Shown one piece after another: positions 20,525-32,213 of a stretch of DNA of 64,000 nt (within the stretch, counting starts at the first letter, position 1; every line of letters starts with the position of its first letter). Where the stretch lies: contig CM059584.1 in the NCBI GenBank assembly GCA_030407085.1, forward strand, positions 63,689,501 to 63,753,500, written 5' to 3'. The notes beneath the pieces are model-generated. The model was not told the origin of the DNA. It made no database searches and was given only the letters and a program-made list of their open reading frames with translations. A program made the position numbers and the translations under genes. The stretch comes from Trichopria drosophilae. Lineage: Eukaryota > Arthropoda > Insecta > Hymenoptera > Diapriidae.

Positions 20525-22678
20525 TTAACTTCTCGCGTTTAATCGGGTCGTCCGAGTCACCCGTCGCAATGCGTTATTACTACCCCCGGTTCCATCTCGC
20601 GATTCGATTTTATCCCCTCGAGCCTGTTCAATCGCGGTCGCTACTAATTTTCGTGGCCGTCCGGGCCCGCGTTTTACCGGCGCTCGCAGTTTACCTAACT
20701 GGTCACGCTGACCACGTTCGCTCGCTAAATCCGATTCTTCCGGTCGATCTTCGGGGTTAACCCCCTCTTCCGGTTGATCTTCTGGGTTATCTCCCTCTTC
20801 CGGTTGATCTTCTGGGTTATCTCCCTCTTCCGGTTGATCTTCGTGAAACGGTTTTAAATCTACGACGTGGCTCACACCGACATTTTTTCCAAAGTTATCT
20901 ATTAACTCGTAGGAAGTCTTCCCGATTTTATTTCGGATAGTGAATGGTCCCAGATATTTTGACGCCAACTTTGCCGTGATCCCCTTGGCCGCTGACGACA
21001 GAACTCTATTTCGCCGTAAAACCTTGTCCCCTACTTGATAGTGGATATCTCGGTGTTTGGCGTCATAGTACCCAGTTTGTCGGTGTTGTGCCTCTTCAGA
21101 CTTGGTCAGCGCTTCCTGATGCAAAGTCCGAAGCTTATTCATCCGAGTTTCCCAACTGCTCAGAGCTTGCCGAGTTTCTTCTTCTTCTCCGGCATGTTCC
21201 GTTTGCCGACGCACCATGTTTGGTGGTTCTGGGCGACGACCATAAGTCAGGAACGCCGGACTGAATCCCGTGGATTCTTGTGTCGCCGTGTTATACGCGA
21301 ACGTAAGCTCGTTTATATATCGGTCCCATTCGCGGTGATCCTCTCCAACCTTAGATCGGATCATACTCTTGAAGGTCCGGTTCACTCTTTCTACCGGATT
21401 GGCTTGTGGGTGGTACTTCGGAGTATACTCATGTTCGACACCTCGTTCCGCCAAGAACGCATCAAGTTCCTTATTCTTAATCTCGAGGCCGTTGTCGGAC
21501 AAGAATGCCTCCGGTGCTCCGAAACGTAGAAAGATCTTTTCTTCTAGCGCTCGGGTGACGTTATACGCCGCCAACTTCCGGAGAGGAACGCATTCGATCC
21601 ATCGAGTGAATAAATCCTCGAAAATTACCAGGAACTCAAATTCGTTTTTACTACGCGGAAATGGTCCCATGGCATCTCCGGCTACTATTTGTCCCGGTCG
21701 CGTAATCCGCCGGTGTCCGAGTTTACCGGCTGGTGCCAATTGTTGCACTTTGCATTTTTGGCATGTCACGCAATTCTTTACGTGCCTGGCAACATCCTTG
21801 TGGATCGTAGGCCACCAATAATAAGCGGCCACCCGGTCGTAGGTCTTCTTTTGACCTAGGTGCCCGGCCGTGGCTTCTTCGTGGCATTCCCGTAGAACCT
21901 CTTCTCTCTTCTTTTTCGGTACCACAAACTTCCACGCGTCGTCATCACCGGTGGTATCTTCCAAAATCGGGTCCGGTCGGTACGTATACATCCGACTCCC
22001 GATCACGTTCCAGTACGGATTCTCTTTTGGATTTTCCCGAATTTCAGCTCTTCGGTGTCGATACCATTCCTCGACTTCCTCATTATCATCCGGGGAACTC
22101 ATCATAGCGACTTCCGGAATCTCGTCTTCGTACATCCGAGATAATGCATCAGGAACGTAGTGTACCGAGCCTGGCCGGTGTTTAACCTCAAAATCGTATG
22201 CCTGCATTTTGAGAGCCCACCGGGCTAATCTTCCGGTAGGGTTCCTTAGGTTATATAACCATACCAAACTACTATGGTCGGTTATTACCCTGAAATGGTA
22301 ACCCTCCACATATGGTCGGAACTTTTCAATCGCCCAAAGGACGGCCAGACATTCCCTTTCTGTCACAGAGTAGTTGCGTTCGGCAGAATTCAGTGTCTGA
22401 CTAGCGAACCCCAGTACTCTTTCTTGGCCTTGGTGCTCTTGAGTGAGTACTGCGCCAAGTCTACTATCGCTGACGTCGGTCTGAAGTGTGAATTCCGCTG
22501 CGAAATCCGGTCTTTGCAATACCGGAGCCGTAGCAATCATCGCCTTAATTTTCTCAAATGCGATGTGACGATCTTCGGACCATATGTAACGAACATCTTT
22601 CTTGGTCAGATGGGTTAATGGCTCGGCTACCGTTGCAAAATCTTGAAGGAATTTCCGGTACCATGATGCCATGCCCAT
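20525..22678 (-). pseudogene. pol: Gypsy element 2 pol, RNase H and integrase half
   Basis: A 717-codon open frame. It starts inside the RT-RNase H connection (MASWYRKFLQDF), then has RNase H (LQTDVSDSRLGAVL, ITDHSSL, YVPDALSR). The integrase zinc finger follows (HEEATAGHLG, CVTCQKC), and then the DDE core with GDAMGPFP, LSDNGLE and NPVERVNR. All three catalytic acids are present. A GPF/Y-type module follows (YLGPFTIRNKIGKTSY), then a 12-residue repeat tail and a basic end with KRGPGRPRK, an AT-hook-like motif. It is separated from the upstream frame by a frameshift near 22690. This half itself looks fully open. Confidence 0.95.
20745..20850 (-). repeat. 36-bp repeat coding a 12-residue repeat in pol tail
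   Basis: Four copies of a 36-bp unit encode DQPEEGDNPE-type 12-mers at the C-terminus of integrase. The first three are nearly identical and the last is diverged. The acidic spacer precedes the AT-hook-like basic tail. Confidence 0.9.
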
Positions 22679-24168
22679 AAATCTCCGAAGCTGCTTAAGA
22701 TTTTCGGGGCCGGATAATCCGATATTGGAGCTATCTTGTCCGGGTCCGGTTTGAAGGCATGTTCATTGACTATGACTCCGAGGTATTTTACTTCCTCCCG
22801 GCAGAAACGGCTTTTCTCCCGGTTCACTGTAAGTCCGGCACCCAATATTTTCTCTAAAACGTGTTTTACCCAGTACAAATGGCTTTCAAACGTTTCAGTG
22901 ACGATAATTATATCGTCCAGATAAGCAAACGCATGTGGATCCAGCTCCCGGCCGATCAGTGAATCCAGGAGAGCTTGAAACGTAGCCGGCGCTCCTGTTA
23001 ATCCATACGGCATTCTCCTAAACTGGAACAGTCCTTTTCCGGGCACTGTGAATGCCGTCATTGGTCGAGCCTCTTTCTTCATCCGGATCTGGTGATACGC
23101 GCTACTCAAATCTAGCGTTGAAATGTAACGCGCTCGTTGCAGTTTCCGGTGAATTGTATCCATGTACGGAATTGGATATGCATTTGCTTCCGTTACTGCG
23201 TTCAACTTCCGGTAGTCTACACAAAACCGGTATGTTCCGTTTGCCTTCCGGACCATCACGACCGGACTCGACCAACCACTGGTCGACGGTTCAATGATGC
23301 CATCCTCCAGTATTTTGTCCACTTGCCGGTGCATCTCTTCTTCGATCTTCTTGGATACTGTATAATATCTTTGTTTCACCGGTTTTGTCGATGTCAGTAC
23401 AATATCGTGCTCTACCAGATTGGTACAGCCTATAGTAGTACTGTCTACCGGAAGACATTTCGTCAGCAAATCTTGTAGCTTCTGGTTTTCATCCTCTGAT
23501 AACCTCATTGTGCCCGTGGTCTTTGATTCAGTCGGACTCTCTGTAGTTAAGCTACCGACTTCCAATGGCACTCCAAGTGCTATCCCTTCCACTTGGATGA
23601 CATTTTGTCGTGGTTGCAACCTCGCATCAAATATACGGACGAAATCCGCCCCGAGGAGGCAATCCACTTCCAACCGAGGCATAATCATAACCTCGATCTG
23701 CCGGGTGACTCCTTGTATATTAAAAGGTAGCCGGACTAACCGCACAATCGGTGAAAGTGTACCATCTGCCACTTTCGCACCCGGTCCTTCGTACGGCGTC
23801 ATTTGGCTTTCACTGGCCGATACAATTTGTAGACCGATATTTCCTATAGCGGTCTTCGATGCACCCTGATCAAATAATGCTTTGACTGCAAACCCTGCTA
23901 TCTTGATTTGCAGCCACCATCTTGCATTGACCGGATTACCATTATTTCCGGTTGTCACCTCTTTTTCCGGTGCATTTGTCAACTCCCGCGAAGTTGAGAC
24001 CTTATTCATTGGCCTGGGAACCGTAGTGGCCTGACCTACTGGTTCCTCGATCGGTTTCCCGAACATCTCGGACATGTCTTCTTCGTATATCCGGGTAACT
24101 GACACGTCCAGCAGACCAAGTTTTTGCCGGTGGAGCTTGACGAACCTGTTGGCGAGGTCCCTCTCCAA
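22627..24168 (-). pseudogene. pol: Gypsy element 2 pol, protease and reverse transcriptase half
   Basis: The protease box is ALFDQGASKTAIG, with Gln where most retroelements have Thr or Ser (DTGA/DSGA). RT motifs follow: VVMVRKANGTYRFCVDYRKL, TLDLSSAYHQIRM, GLFQFRRMPYGL and YLDDIIIVTE (the catalytic YxDD), then KYLGVIV. About 25 residues after that the frame goes wrong near 22700 and runs on out of frame to 22627, so one small indel separates it from the RNase H half. The ORF overlaps gag by about 130 bp in another frame, consistent with frameshift expression of Pol. Confidence 0.95.
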
Positions 24169-26108
24169 AGTGGTGAATTTCGACCACTATTTCGATACGT
24201 GCGGCTCTGTGCATTCTCCGGGCTTTTCCGGCCACTTGTACTCGGTTGCTCGTACCGAGGATATTTCGGGCTGCTTCGGCCCGATCCTCTCTCTACCGAT
24301 TTATCCGGTTGATTCTGTTTGAACCACGTTTTGGTATATGCCGGTTTCCTGTTTTCTGGCTTCTGTGACTTGGGCCTTCTCGATTCATCCCGAGCCTGTC
24401 GCTCCTTCATTTCGCGCATTTCCTCACGCATTTTGGCCAGTTCCTTTAAAATTTGACCTAGCTCGTTTTTCGGCGGCTCGGTCACCGCGGCCACTTGTTG
24501 TTGTGCCTTGGAAAACTTCTTCGGTTTGCCATAGGCTACTTCTGGCACCAAAGTTCCTTCTGGTGGAGGGGGTTCCCGGTAATTCTTCCGGACTTCCTCA
24601 GCGCTTTCCGCTTCAGCTGCGTCCACCATAAAATCTTCCAACGTCCGGATTCGGTCCATCCGAACTCGCCATTGTAGATCCGGTGTCATGTTCCGGTATA
24701 GGAAGTCCAGTTGTTGGTTTACCGCCAATGATGCTGGATACAACTCCAAAAGCGTCATTAGACATTCGATGTAATCTCGGACGGATTCGTCGATGCCTTG
24801 GGTGCGGGCATTGGCTTCGGCCCAGAGCCTTTGGGCATCACGTTGGCTAAATCCATAGCAGCGTTTTGCCGATGTGCAAAAATCCTGCCAGGTCATCCAG
24901 GAATTTTTAGCGACGCTATACCAGCGTTTCGCTGATCCGGTCAGTAACTCCGGCAGCGCGCTCAGCATCTCCTCGTCGGATAGATTAGCCGGTCCTCGGC
25001 ATTCCTCCAATCTTATCAGGAACGCCTCTATCCGGCTGTCCTTGGACCCGGAGAACGTCAGTCTCCATTGTCGGACTATTTTACCGACATCTCGTTGCCT
25101 GCTTCCGACCTTGTGGACGTGAACCTACTTCCAGACGGCCAGACAGTGTGGATGTCACCCCTCCCCCCAGAGGCATCCAATTCTCTGTGAAGGGGATGGT
25201 TCTGAATTACTTCCGGTTCACGATCTTGTTGATTCGGTTGTCTCTGATTCTCTATATCAACTGTTGAATTCCGGCCATCTTCGTAGTAGTTTAGTCCGAA
25301 CGTATTTTGAAAATTTACTTTCGATCTTCTGGGATTCCGTCCGGTTTGATCTCCTATTTGCGTACTTGAAGCCGGCATTTGGTTCATAGTATCTATTCGC
25401 GTGGTTAACGTCGTAACCATCTCTATGAGCCTGTTCATTTTGTCGGTTTGCTCCTCCATTTCCTGACTTTGCTTTCATGGTCTCAAAATAGGCTGCGGCT
25501 GTCCTTGAGACCATGGTTTCCATGCCATCTGGTAATACGTACAGAATTAAATCTGTCGGAGACACTCTCTCAATAGTCGACATTCTTATGTTCGACATTG
25601 AACCGGTCCCTTCCGTTCTGGGTACTCCATATCCAGAAACACTGGGTACTCTTTGAATTGCCGATGACATAGTCGGCTGTGAAGAAGTCACTGTTGTCAC
25701 AGCAGTGGCTGTTGTGATTACCGGTATTTCTCGTTCTAGAAAACCGGATCGTTCTTCACAATCATAAATCTCTTCTTCTTGTCCAGAGACTTCCTCTTCT
25801 TGGCCGGTACTTTCTTGTCTTAACAAATGCATCGTCTTTTCCAGAAACGTTAATTTATCGTTTCTGGATTGGACAAGCTGTTGTTCATCCGCCTGCGGAT
25901 TCGGCATAAAATCCGTTGCTGTATAGTCGCCAATCATACGCCGGTATAATCGGTCGACTAATAAAGTTCTCCGGCCATCTTGCCTCAATTCGAGCTCTCG
26001 CAGAGATTTAAATAGCTCGTTATCGTCGAGTTGACAGAGCCGTCTATCGACATCTAGGTCCTGTAATTGTTCTTCTATGTTCAAATAGCTTTCATTGAAC
26101 TCTGCCAT
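24036..26108 (-). pseudogene. gag: Gypsy element 2 gag
   Basis: The ATG at 26108 (start MAEFNESYLN) begins an acidic N-terminal region with FKSLRELELRQDGRRTLLVDRL, similar to a SAP-like helix pair. The frame then shifts near 25460 into a coiled-coil segment (MNRLIEMVTTLTTRIDTM) and again near 25085 into the capsid domain. That domain has LPELLTGSAKRWY, WQDFC and YIECLMTLLELYP. It ends in one zinc knuckle (CWTCQLPGYTKKTC; Tyr sits where His is not required but the usual CCHC His is unclear) and a Ser/Arg-rich tail. Gag forms the particle and binds RNA. At least two frameshifts break this copy. Confidence 0.9.
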
Positions 26109-26199
26109 CTTCCGGATGAATTTATTTTCCGGTTTACAATCGATTTTCGGAGTTTTTATTATAATTACACGAAAGTATACCAAATTATATAAAAAATTA

Positions 26200-27548
26200 A
26201 GTATTATATTTTATAACCGAATTTAACTGTTCAGACTGACTTTTTGAAATTATGTATCGTATGTTAACTTAAACTCAAAAACAACAAGAAAATAATTTAT
26301 CTGATTACTAATTGAGCGATACGTCAAATTTTCTCTTGTTCTGTCCTCTTCTTCAAAAATTTTTTTTTTTTTTTTTATATTTTTTTTTATACTACTAAAC
26401 TATCTTAAGTCAACGTATGAAGAGGAGTTACAGCATTTTTCATAACAAATAAAATTGGAAGGTCAAAAAAAAACTATACTCAAAAATTATTTTCTTTTTA
26501 TTATATTTTTAATTCCCGAGGAGAATTTTATCCAAGAAAATTTTAACCAACTATTTAATTTTCAATTCCTAACTCGGTATACTAATCGGATTTATTATTT
26601 TTCAACTCTTAGTTTTCTCCGCTTCTCGGCATTTATGTACACTTATTTTCTATTACTATTCTAACACATAATATCATTGTATACATATAATAATATTTTA
26701 TATATAATATTTAATATTACTTAATATCATAATATTGTATAATTATTGTATTCCTAAATATATTTATTATTTTAACTTAAATTTTTAATTTCATTATTTT
26801 GAAAATAAAAATTTAATTATAGTCGTTGGAATTCTCCGAACTACCGGATTTATGAAAGAAATTCCAAAACAAACGATTATAATATTTCCAAAAGAAAATA
26901 ATTCTGAATGATAATTCGAAAATAAATATTTCTTTTTCAGAATATTTAACTGCATGTAAAAATTAATTAGAAAGAGTAAATATATATCAATTTACGTTTT
27001 CAAAATAAGGAAAATTAATATTTTCTAATAATCGGACGAATTCCAAGAATTTTCCGACTTATGAAAGGAATTCCGGGAAAACGATTATTTTATTTTAGAA
27101 ATAAAGTAATTCCGAATTGTAATGCGGAAATAAACACTTATTTTATAAATAATTAATTTTAAATCTTTTTCTTTTTGGTATTCGCCAATTTTAATTATTC
27201 AATGAACGCATTTATAATTTTTCGGTTTAATTCTGAAACATTCAATAATATTAACTTTTTTAATTTCCGAATTCTGAAATTAAAATATATTTTCTGTTAT
27301 TAAATTTGGCGAATTGTTCGAGCTTTATTCTTTGTTTACGTGCCGCAAACGTAAACAGTGTTCGTTTCTACGCACGCTTAATTTTCGCCATAAACTATTT
27401 TCTCCGATTTGTTCAAAATTTCTTTTGTTTCGAATTTTTTGAACTTTTTGAAATTTTGAACGGTTTACTCTGATTTAACCAGCAAATTTAAAAAAATCTT
27501 TCGTTGTCTGTCAATTTAGACCCATGAAAAAATTTTTTAATTTTTGAA
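26200..27548. other. Gypsy element 2 leader, AT-rich, no ORF
   Basis: An AT-rich untranslated leader of about 1.3 kb lies between the primer site and gag. It holds homopolymer T runs near 26360-26390. It also holds an imperfect pair of ~140-bp segments (about 26825-26960 and 27035-27160) sharing TTATGAAAGAAATTCC-like sequence, an internal duplication. No ORF of note. Confidence 0.55.
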
Positions 27549-27556
27549 GGGCGCCA
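27549..27556 (-). promoter_or_regulatory. Primer-binding site, tRNA-Lys type (8 nt)
   Basis: The minus strand reads TGGCGCCC directly after the LTR end. TGGCGCCC is the complement of the tRNA-Lys 3' end; after eight bases the match stops (TTCAAAAA). The zero spacing supports the LTR boundary. Confidence 0.75.
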
Positions 27557-28279
27557 TATAACGAATTTTTAAACTACGCCGGGATTTCACCGGTCAAGGT
27601 CATCCACCGCACGGTTGACCTCGCTCCGTTTGAACTGCCGGTTGACAGAAAACCCGCGGCGTACTAAACCGTCCACCGACTAACTCGTTATCGGAGCGGA
27701 TAGGATGAGTCGTTATAAAAGTTGCCGGTTCATAACCCAAACAAAATATAATAATACGTGCGTTTATTTGTATTTACAATTATGTCTAGAACCCGGTACA
27801 AAATAAAATATAATATAATCGCTGCGGGGTGTCGCCGCACTCTCTACCGCGCTTTCGGTTATAAAAAAAAGATGACCGCAATCGTAAAGAGAGGGGAAGA
27901 GAGAGAAGGAAGAACCTTGTCGGTACGGCCAAGCCGGTACTTACATTTAATGGTGAAGCTGCCACCAAAGCTCCGGTAATCCCACTGGATCGACTTTCAC
28001 CCACGATTATTGTCACTAACGGAATTTTTTGTTTTTGCGCACAAGAAGGCTCGCGTGGCTCGAGGAAATCGAATCTGTCGACTTTCGTCGTTCCGATCCC
28101 CGAGCTTTTCGCGCTTGCTCCCCTCCCGATCGTTTCCTCTCTTTCTCTTCGCCTCTCTCTGTCTCTTTCTTTCCGCGATCGTACCTGAAACAATTAATCT
28201 AAATAATTAATATATTATTTAACCGATGAAGACGGTTCGCCGTAACAAGAGCGTCCGATACCCCGGTGCTCTTGTTACA
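27557..28279 (-). repeat. 5' LTR of gypsy element 2
   Basis: 723 bp, same length as the 3' LTR. The end next to the primer site reads TATAACG instead of TGTAACG, a single G-to-A change in the terminal dinucleotide. It is followed by the TGTT duplication at 28280-28283. Confidence 0.95.
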
Positions 28280-29164
28280 TGTTGTTTAAGGGGTTTCTTA
28301 ATGCTTAAAGGGCTAAAACATATCAATGACTCTGTTTTATTTAAAAAATGAACATACGTATATAAAATCCTTGTTCTATATTAACGAGAAGGAGAAAATG
28401 CAAGACTACGCAAAAACTATGTCACTGAGGGATGGTTTAAGGACTTTCTTCTCTGTTACGGGTCTAACAAATGCGCACGGACTCGCTTTCATTATATAAT
28501 TGAAGAATCATAAATAAAATTGTATCTCTATATTCCATGTATAAGAGAAAAGGCAAAAGTTGATCAAAATTACACCATTTAGAGGTGGTTTAAGAGATTT
28601 TAGAACTACTGAGTGTGTAAAATTATATTTACTTCCTTTAATAACGTGTGGAGAAAAAACGTTAGAAATGTAATATTATATCGACGTTGAGAGAAAGAAA
28701 ACAGCTTTCCGTTGTTTATTGTCCACTTTATTAGATCCACCATTTCGAAATTCAAAATTTTTCATATCATATTTGTAGACAAGAACCACAATTTTTCAAA
28801 ACGTTTGGGTTTAGGCGGCACAAATCAAAATTTCATTTATTTGAATAAAAGATTCTATCCCTCTTCGTTTTTAATATAATCGCAAAAACGAAATTATTTG
28901 AAATATAAAATAACTTTATTTTGTCTTTTTACTCGTCATATCTTTTACAATAATTGGAATTTTTTAATGAAATTTTTAGAGAATATTCACTATTCTATCT
29001 ACCAACTAACGTATTTTTCCAAATTATGGTTAGTTATTACGGAAATTTTTAAAAAATTGGTTTTTGTTTTACTGCACAAAATTGACATTGAAAGCTTCAA
29101 ATACTTCGGGAGTCGAGGGATAAAAATTTTGTATCTTAACAAAAAATACGCGTAATTAATTTTC
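28280..29164. other. No gene seen
   Basis: AT-rich sequence without recognised motif. A plus-strand frame at 28898-29155 (85 codons, Phe/Lys/Ile-rich) has no known domain and is probably chance. Confidence 0.4.
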
Positions 29165-29495
29165 CTATTAAGATGTCTAATGAAAACAGTAAAATTCGAA
29201 AGTCAAAAAATTACGAGCCGAGGGGCCAACAAATTCTCCGGCATTTCGCGCGTATCCCCTTTTGATCGCCAGGGGACCACTTTTTGGTCATTATTTGTTA
29301 TTAATTTTATCTCAAAATTTATTGATGTTAGAAAAAAATGTTTTTCTACAAAATTTGTGTAGAAAACATTGAAATTGAATAATATGTATTAAAAAGATTA
29401 ATAATATAAGTTTTTAATTAATTTATTTAAAAATTAAATTTTTAATAATTTTTTTGTACCCGAAGTACATATTTCTTTTTCAAAATATTTTTAAT
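29165..29495. repeat. Dispersed repeat, inverted partner of 34230-34460
   Basis: Blocks such as TTGATGTTAGAAAAAAATGTT and GATTAATAATATAAG, plus a GTACCCGAAGTACATA-like end, are found as reverse complement in 34230-34460. The pair brackets the DD41D element and the piggyBac-type MITE. Probably two copies of one old repeat family. Confidence 0.7.
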
Positions 29496-29635
29496 TTGTA
29501 GCTCTAAATGTTATTTAAAAACTGTGAAATTATCAGAGACGCGTTTTTTGTCATTTTCGAGAAATTAATTTTTGAAATTTTCGTTGCGGGACCTGGTCCG
29601 TGCGGCTGACGTCGGACCGCCTGCAGAGTACTATA

Positions 29636-30125
29636 CAGGGTGGCCGATTTATCTGAAGACATCGAAATATCTCGAGAACTATGCACAGAATCAAAAAAGT
29701 TGTCGGACGAAAGTTGTTCGACACGAAGGGGGGCATCCAGTGATAATTAAATTTACCCCCTCCCCCATCCCCTGGAGGTGGAGTGGGGGCAAAAATAATA
29801 AAACTTAAATAGGAACCCCCATTTTTTATTGCAGATTTGGATTCTCCGGAAAAAAGTACACGAATTTGACCTAGGAGCTATTGCATTTTGGTTCACAGGT
29901 GGCGCTGTAATCGATAAAAATCCAAATTTATCCGAAGACAATGAAATACCTCGAGAACTATGCACAGAATCAAAAAAGTTGTCGGATGAAAGTTGTTCGA
30001 CACGAAGGGGGGCATCCAGTAATAATGAAATTTACCCCCTCCCCCATCCCCTGGGGGTGGAGTGGGGGCAAAAACAATAAAACTTAAATAGGAACCCCCA
30101 GTTTTTATTGCAGATTTGGATTCTC
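29636..30125 (+). repeat. Left terminal inverted repeat with duplicated subterminal module
   Basis: Two tandem modules share AGAACTATGCACAGAATC, GTTGTTCGACACGAAGGGGG and CCCCTCCCCCATCCCCTGG. The right end (32214-32619) carries the same arrangement in reverse complement. These are the presumed transposase-binding ends. Confidence 0.85.
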
Positions 30126-30302
30126 CAATATTGACAATTTTCGCCCGCGTAGCGGATATGGAATACGGTCATTCTAACAGAGCCGGGAAAAAATACATTT
30201 AGCGTTACCCAGGAACAACGACGTGGACGTAGTATTTTTCTGTTCCCTTTGGGGTGCTTGTTTTACGTGAGTCCCCTTGCCTCTCACTGTCTCACTGTTC
30301 AC

Positions 30303-31368
30303 TTACTTGAGTAAGTGTTCGAAATGTTGACCTTCCACTTCAATGCATTTATTTATTCTTTCTTCAAATGACTTTATACATGATAGAATCATATCTGCAG
30401 AAATTTCTGCGCAAGCAGTTCTTATGCGTTCCACCATGTCTTCACGAGTCGTTGGTACTTGTTTATAAACCTTACCTTTTAGGTAACCCCATAGGAAGAA
30501 ATCCAGAGATGTTAGATCAGGTGACCTCGCAGGCCAATTAATGGGGCCACCTCTACCAATCCACCTACCATTGTAATCACGGTCTAGTATTTCCCTTGCT
30601 ACTCTTGAAAAATGTGCTGGGCAACCATCATACTGAAACCACATTGTCCGTCGGACGTCCATAGCACAATCCTCAAGTAGTAATGGTACTTCTTGTTCTA
30701 GGAAATCTCGATATTTTGTTCTATTCAAATTACCTTCAATGAAATAAGGACCAATGAGTTTATTTCCTATGATTCCACACCAAACGTTCACCGACCAAGG
30801 ACGTTGATGATTAACTTGTCGTAACCAATGGGGATTTTCTACGCTCCAATAATGCATATTATGCCTATTGACACCACCATGGTTCGTGAATGTAGATTCA
30901 TCTGAAAATAATACATTAGCAAAGAAATTGTGGTTCGTTTGCATTTTTTGAAATGCCCATTCACAAAACACCACACGGTTATGAAAATCATAGCCATCTA
31001 GTTCCTGGTGCAGTGAAATGTGATATGGGTGAAACTTATGACGATGCAATATTCTTTGAATACTGTCTCTGGAAATGCCGGAATCGCGATGTAATTGTCG
31101 TGTGCTTACATGTGGATTTTGGTGAATAGCTGCTAGTACAGCTACTTCGTTAGCTTCTCCTGTAACTGTTAATCTTCGCTTCCTTTTTTTCATTTGTACG
31201 CTGCCATCAGAGTGAAAGGCATTCACAACTTTGTAAAAAAAAAGAACGCGAGCGAGCATTATCTAGAAAACGCTCAGCATACAACGCAACAGCATCGTCA
31301 GTATTCCTCTTACGTTCACCATAAATAAGAATCATTTCGATTTTTTCGGGAACTGTAGCAGGATTCAT
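30303..31368 (-). pseudogene. DD41D transposase, one frameshift
   Basis: The N-terminal piece starts at ATG 31368 (MNPATVPEKIEMILIYGERK), a helix-turn-helix of the kind called DUF4817. At a run of nine A/T bases near 31240 the frame changes. The rest (31259-30303, 318 codons) has a second HTH (STRQLHRDSGISRDSIQRIL) and HKFHPYHISLHQEL. The DDE/D catalytic core follows. D120 is in LFSDEST, D211 in QYDGCPAHFS and D253 in TSLDFFLWG, counting residues from 31259. Second and third Asp are 41 residues apart, so this is a DD41D member, like the rosa/visitor group. All catalytic residues are intact. Only the homopolymer frameshift disables it. Confidence 0.92.
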
Positions 31369-32213
31369 TTTTAACTTGCAATTCGATTTAAGCAATGAAG
31401 GGTAGACAAAAAATAGTCACGTAAACGGAAAGTTGTTATTCTAAAAGCAAAGTGACCTCCGACCGAATTACTACCAATACAATGGACTTCAAAAACAGTC
31501 TTACACTGAGAGACCGTGAATACTAAATTTTAATATGGGGATTAGAAAGTCGCGATATCCATTTACTTCCCTTCAGGAAAGTAGAGAAAAATGTAGGTGA
31601 ACTGGTTACGTGTGACTCAACTTATGTATAAAATGATATGCTACTTTATTTTCGAGTTATGCCGCCCTCTAGCGTTATGTAACAGAACCGGCGCCGGTGA
31701 TGGCCGAAATGCAAGCGATGTAGATGTATGAAACCACGTGAGTTCTCTCGGGGTCCGGTAGATGGCGACGAAATCCCCAAATGAAGTAAGAGTTTCGTTT
31801 TGTTTAATAGAAGCTGGTTTGACCGTCAATGCTCAGCTTATTTATTCTCATTTCGGAAAAAACATACAGAGAGAGAATGAATGAGCTGAGTGAAGGGACA
31901 TGACGCGTTTTTTAATGGATTGCGTGATGTCCTCTTTTTGTTTATTAAATAATAAATTTAAAACCTAAAATGTAATTTTATTGAAGGTAGAAAACTTATT
32001 TATAAAATTGCTTCCATATTGTATGCACAATTTTTATGTAATCAGTTTTGATTTTTAATATGAAGAATATCAATTATTCATAATCTTAATTTTTCGAATG
32101 GACATTATTAAAATTTCATATTCAGAATAACAATTTTCGCAATTGATATTACTAAATTCTAATATTAAAAATTCTAATATTAGAATTTTTAATATTAAAT
32201 TTTTATAAAGGGA

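Larger units (their letters stand above)
18889..28279 (-). mobile_element. Ty3/gypsy LTR retrotransposon 2, young, complete length
   Basis: The 9391-bp element has two 723-bp LTRs, a 4-bp TGTT target duplication (18885-18888 and 28280-28283), a primer site touching the 5' LTR and a purine tract touching the 3' LTR. In minus-strand order it holds gag (26108-24036), pol with protease, RT, RNase H and integrase (24168-20525) and an extra downstream ORF (20466-19952). The LTRs differ at about twenty positions by eye, so the insertion is recent. Even so, gag, pol and the extra ORF each carry at least one frameshift. The coding part is markedly GC-richer than the surroundings and is full of CCGG. 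Confidence 0.95.

Noticed and set aside
20006..24677. Numerous plus-strand frames of 60-160 codons opposite gag, pol and the third ORF.
   Set aside because: Shadows of the minus-strand coding sequence caused by its GC-rich codon use. None has a recognisable domain.
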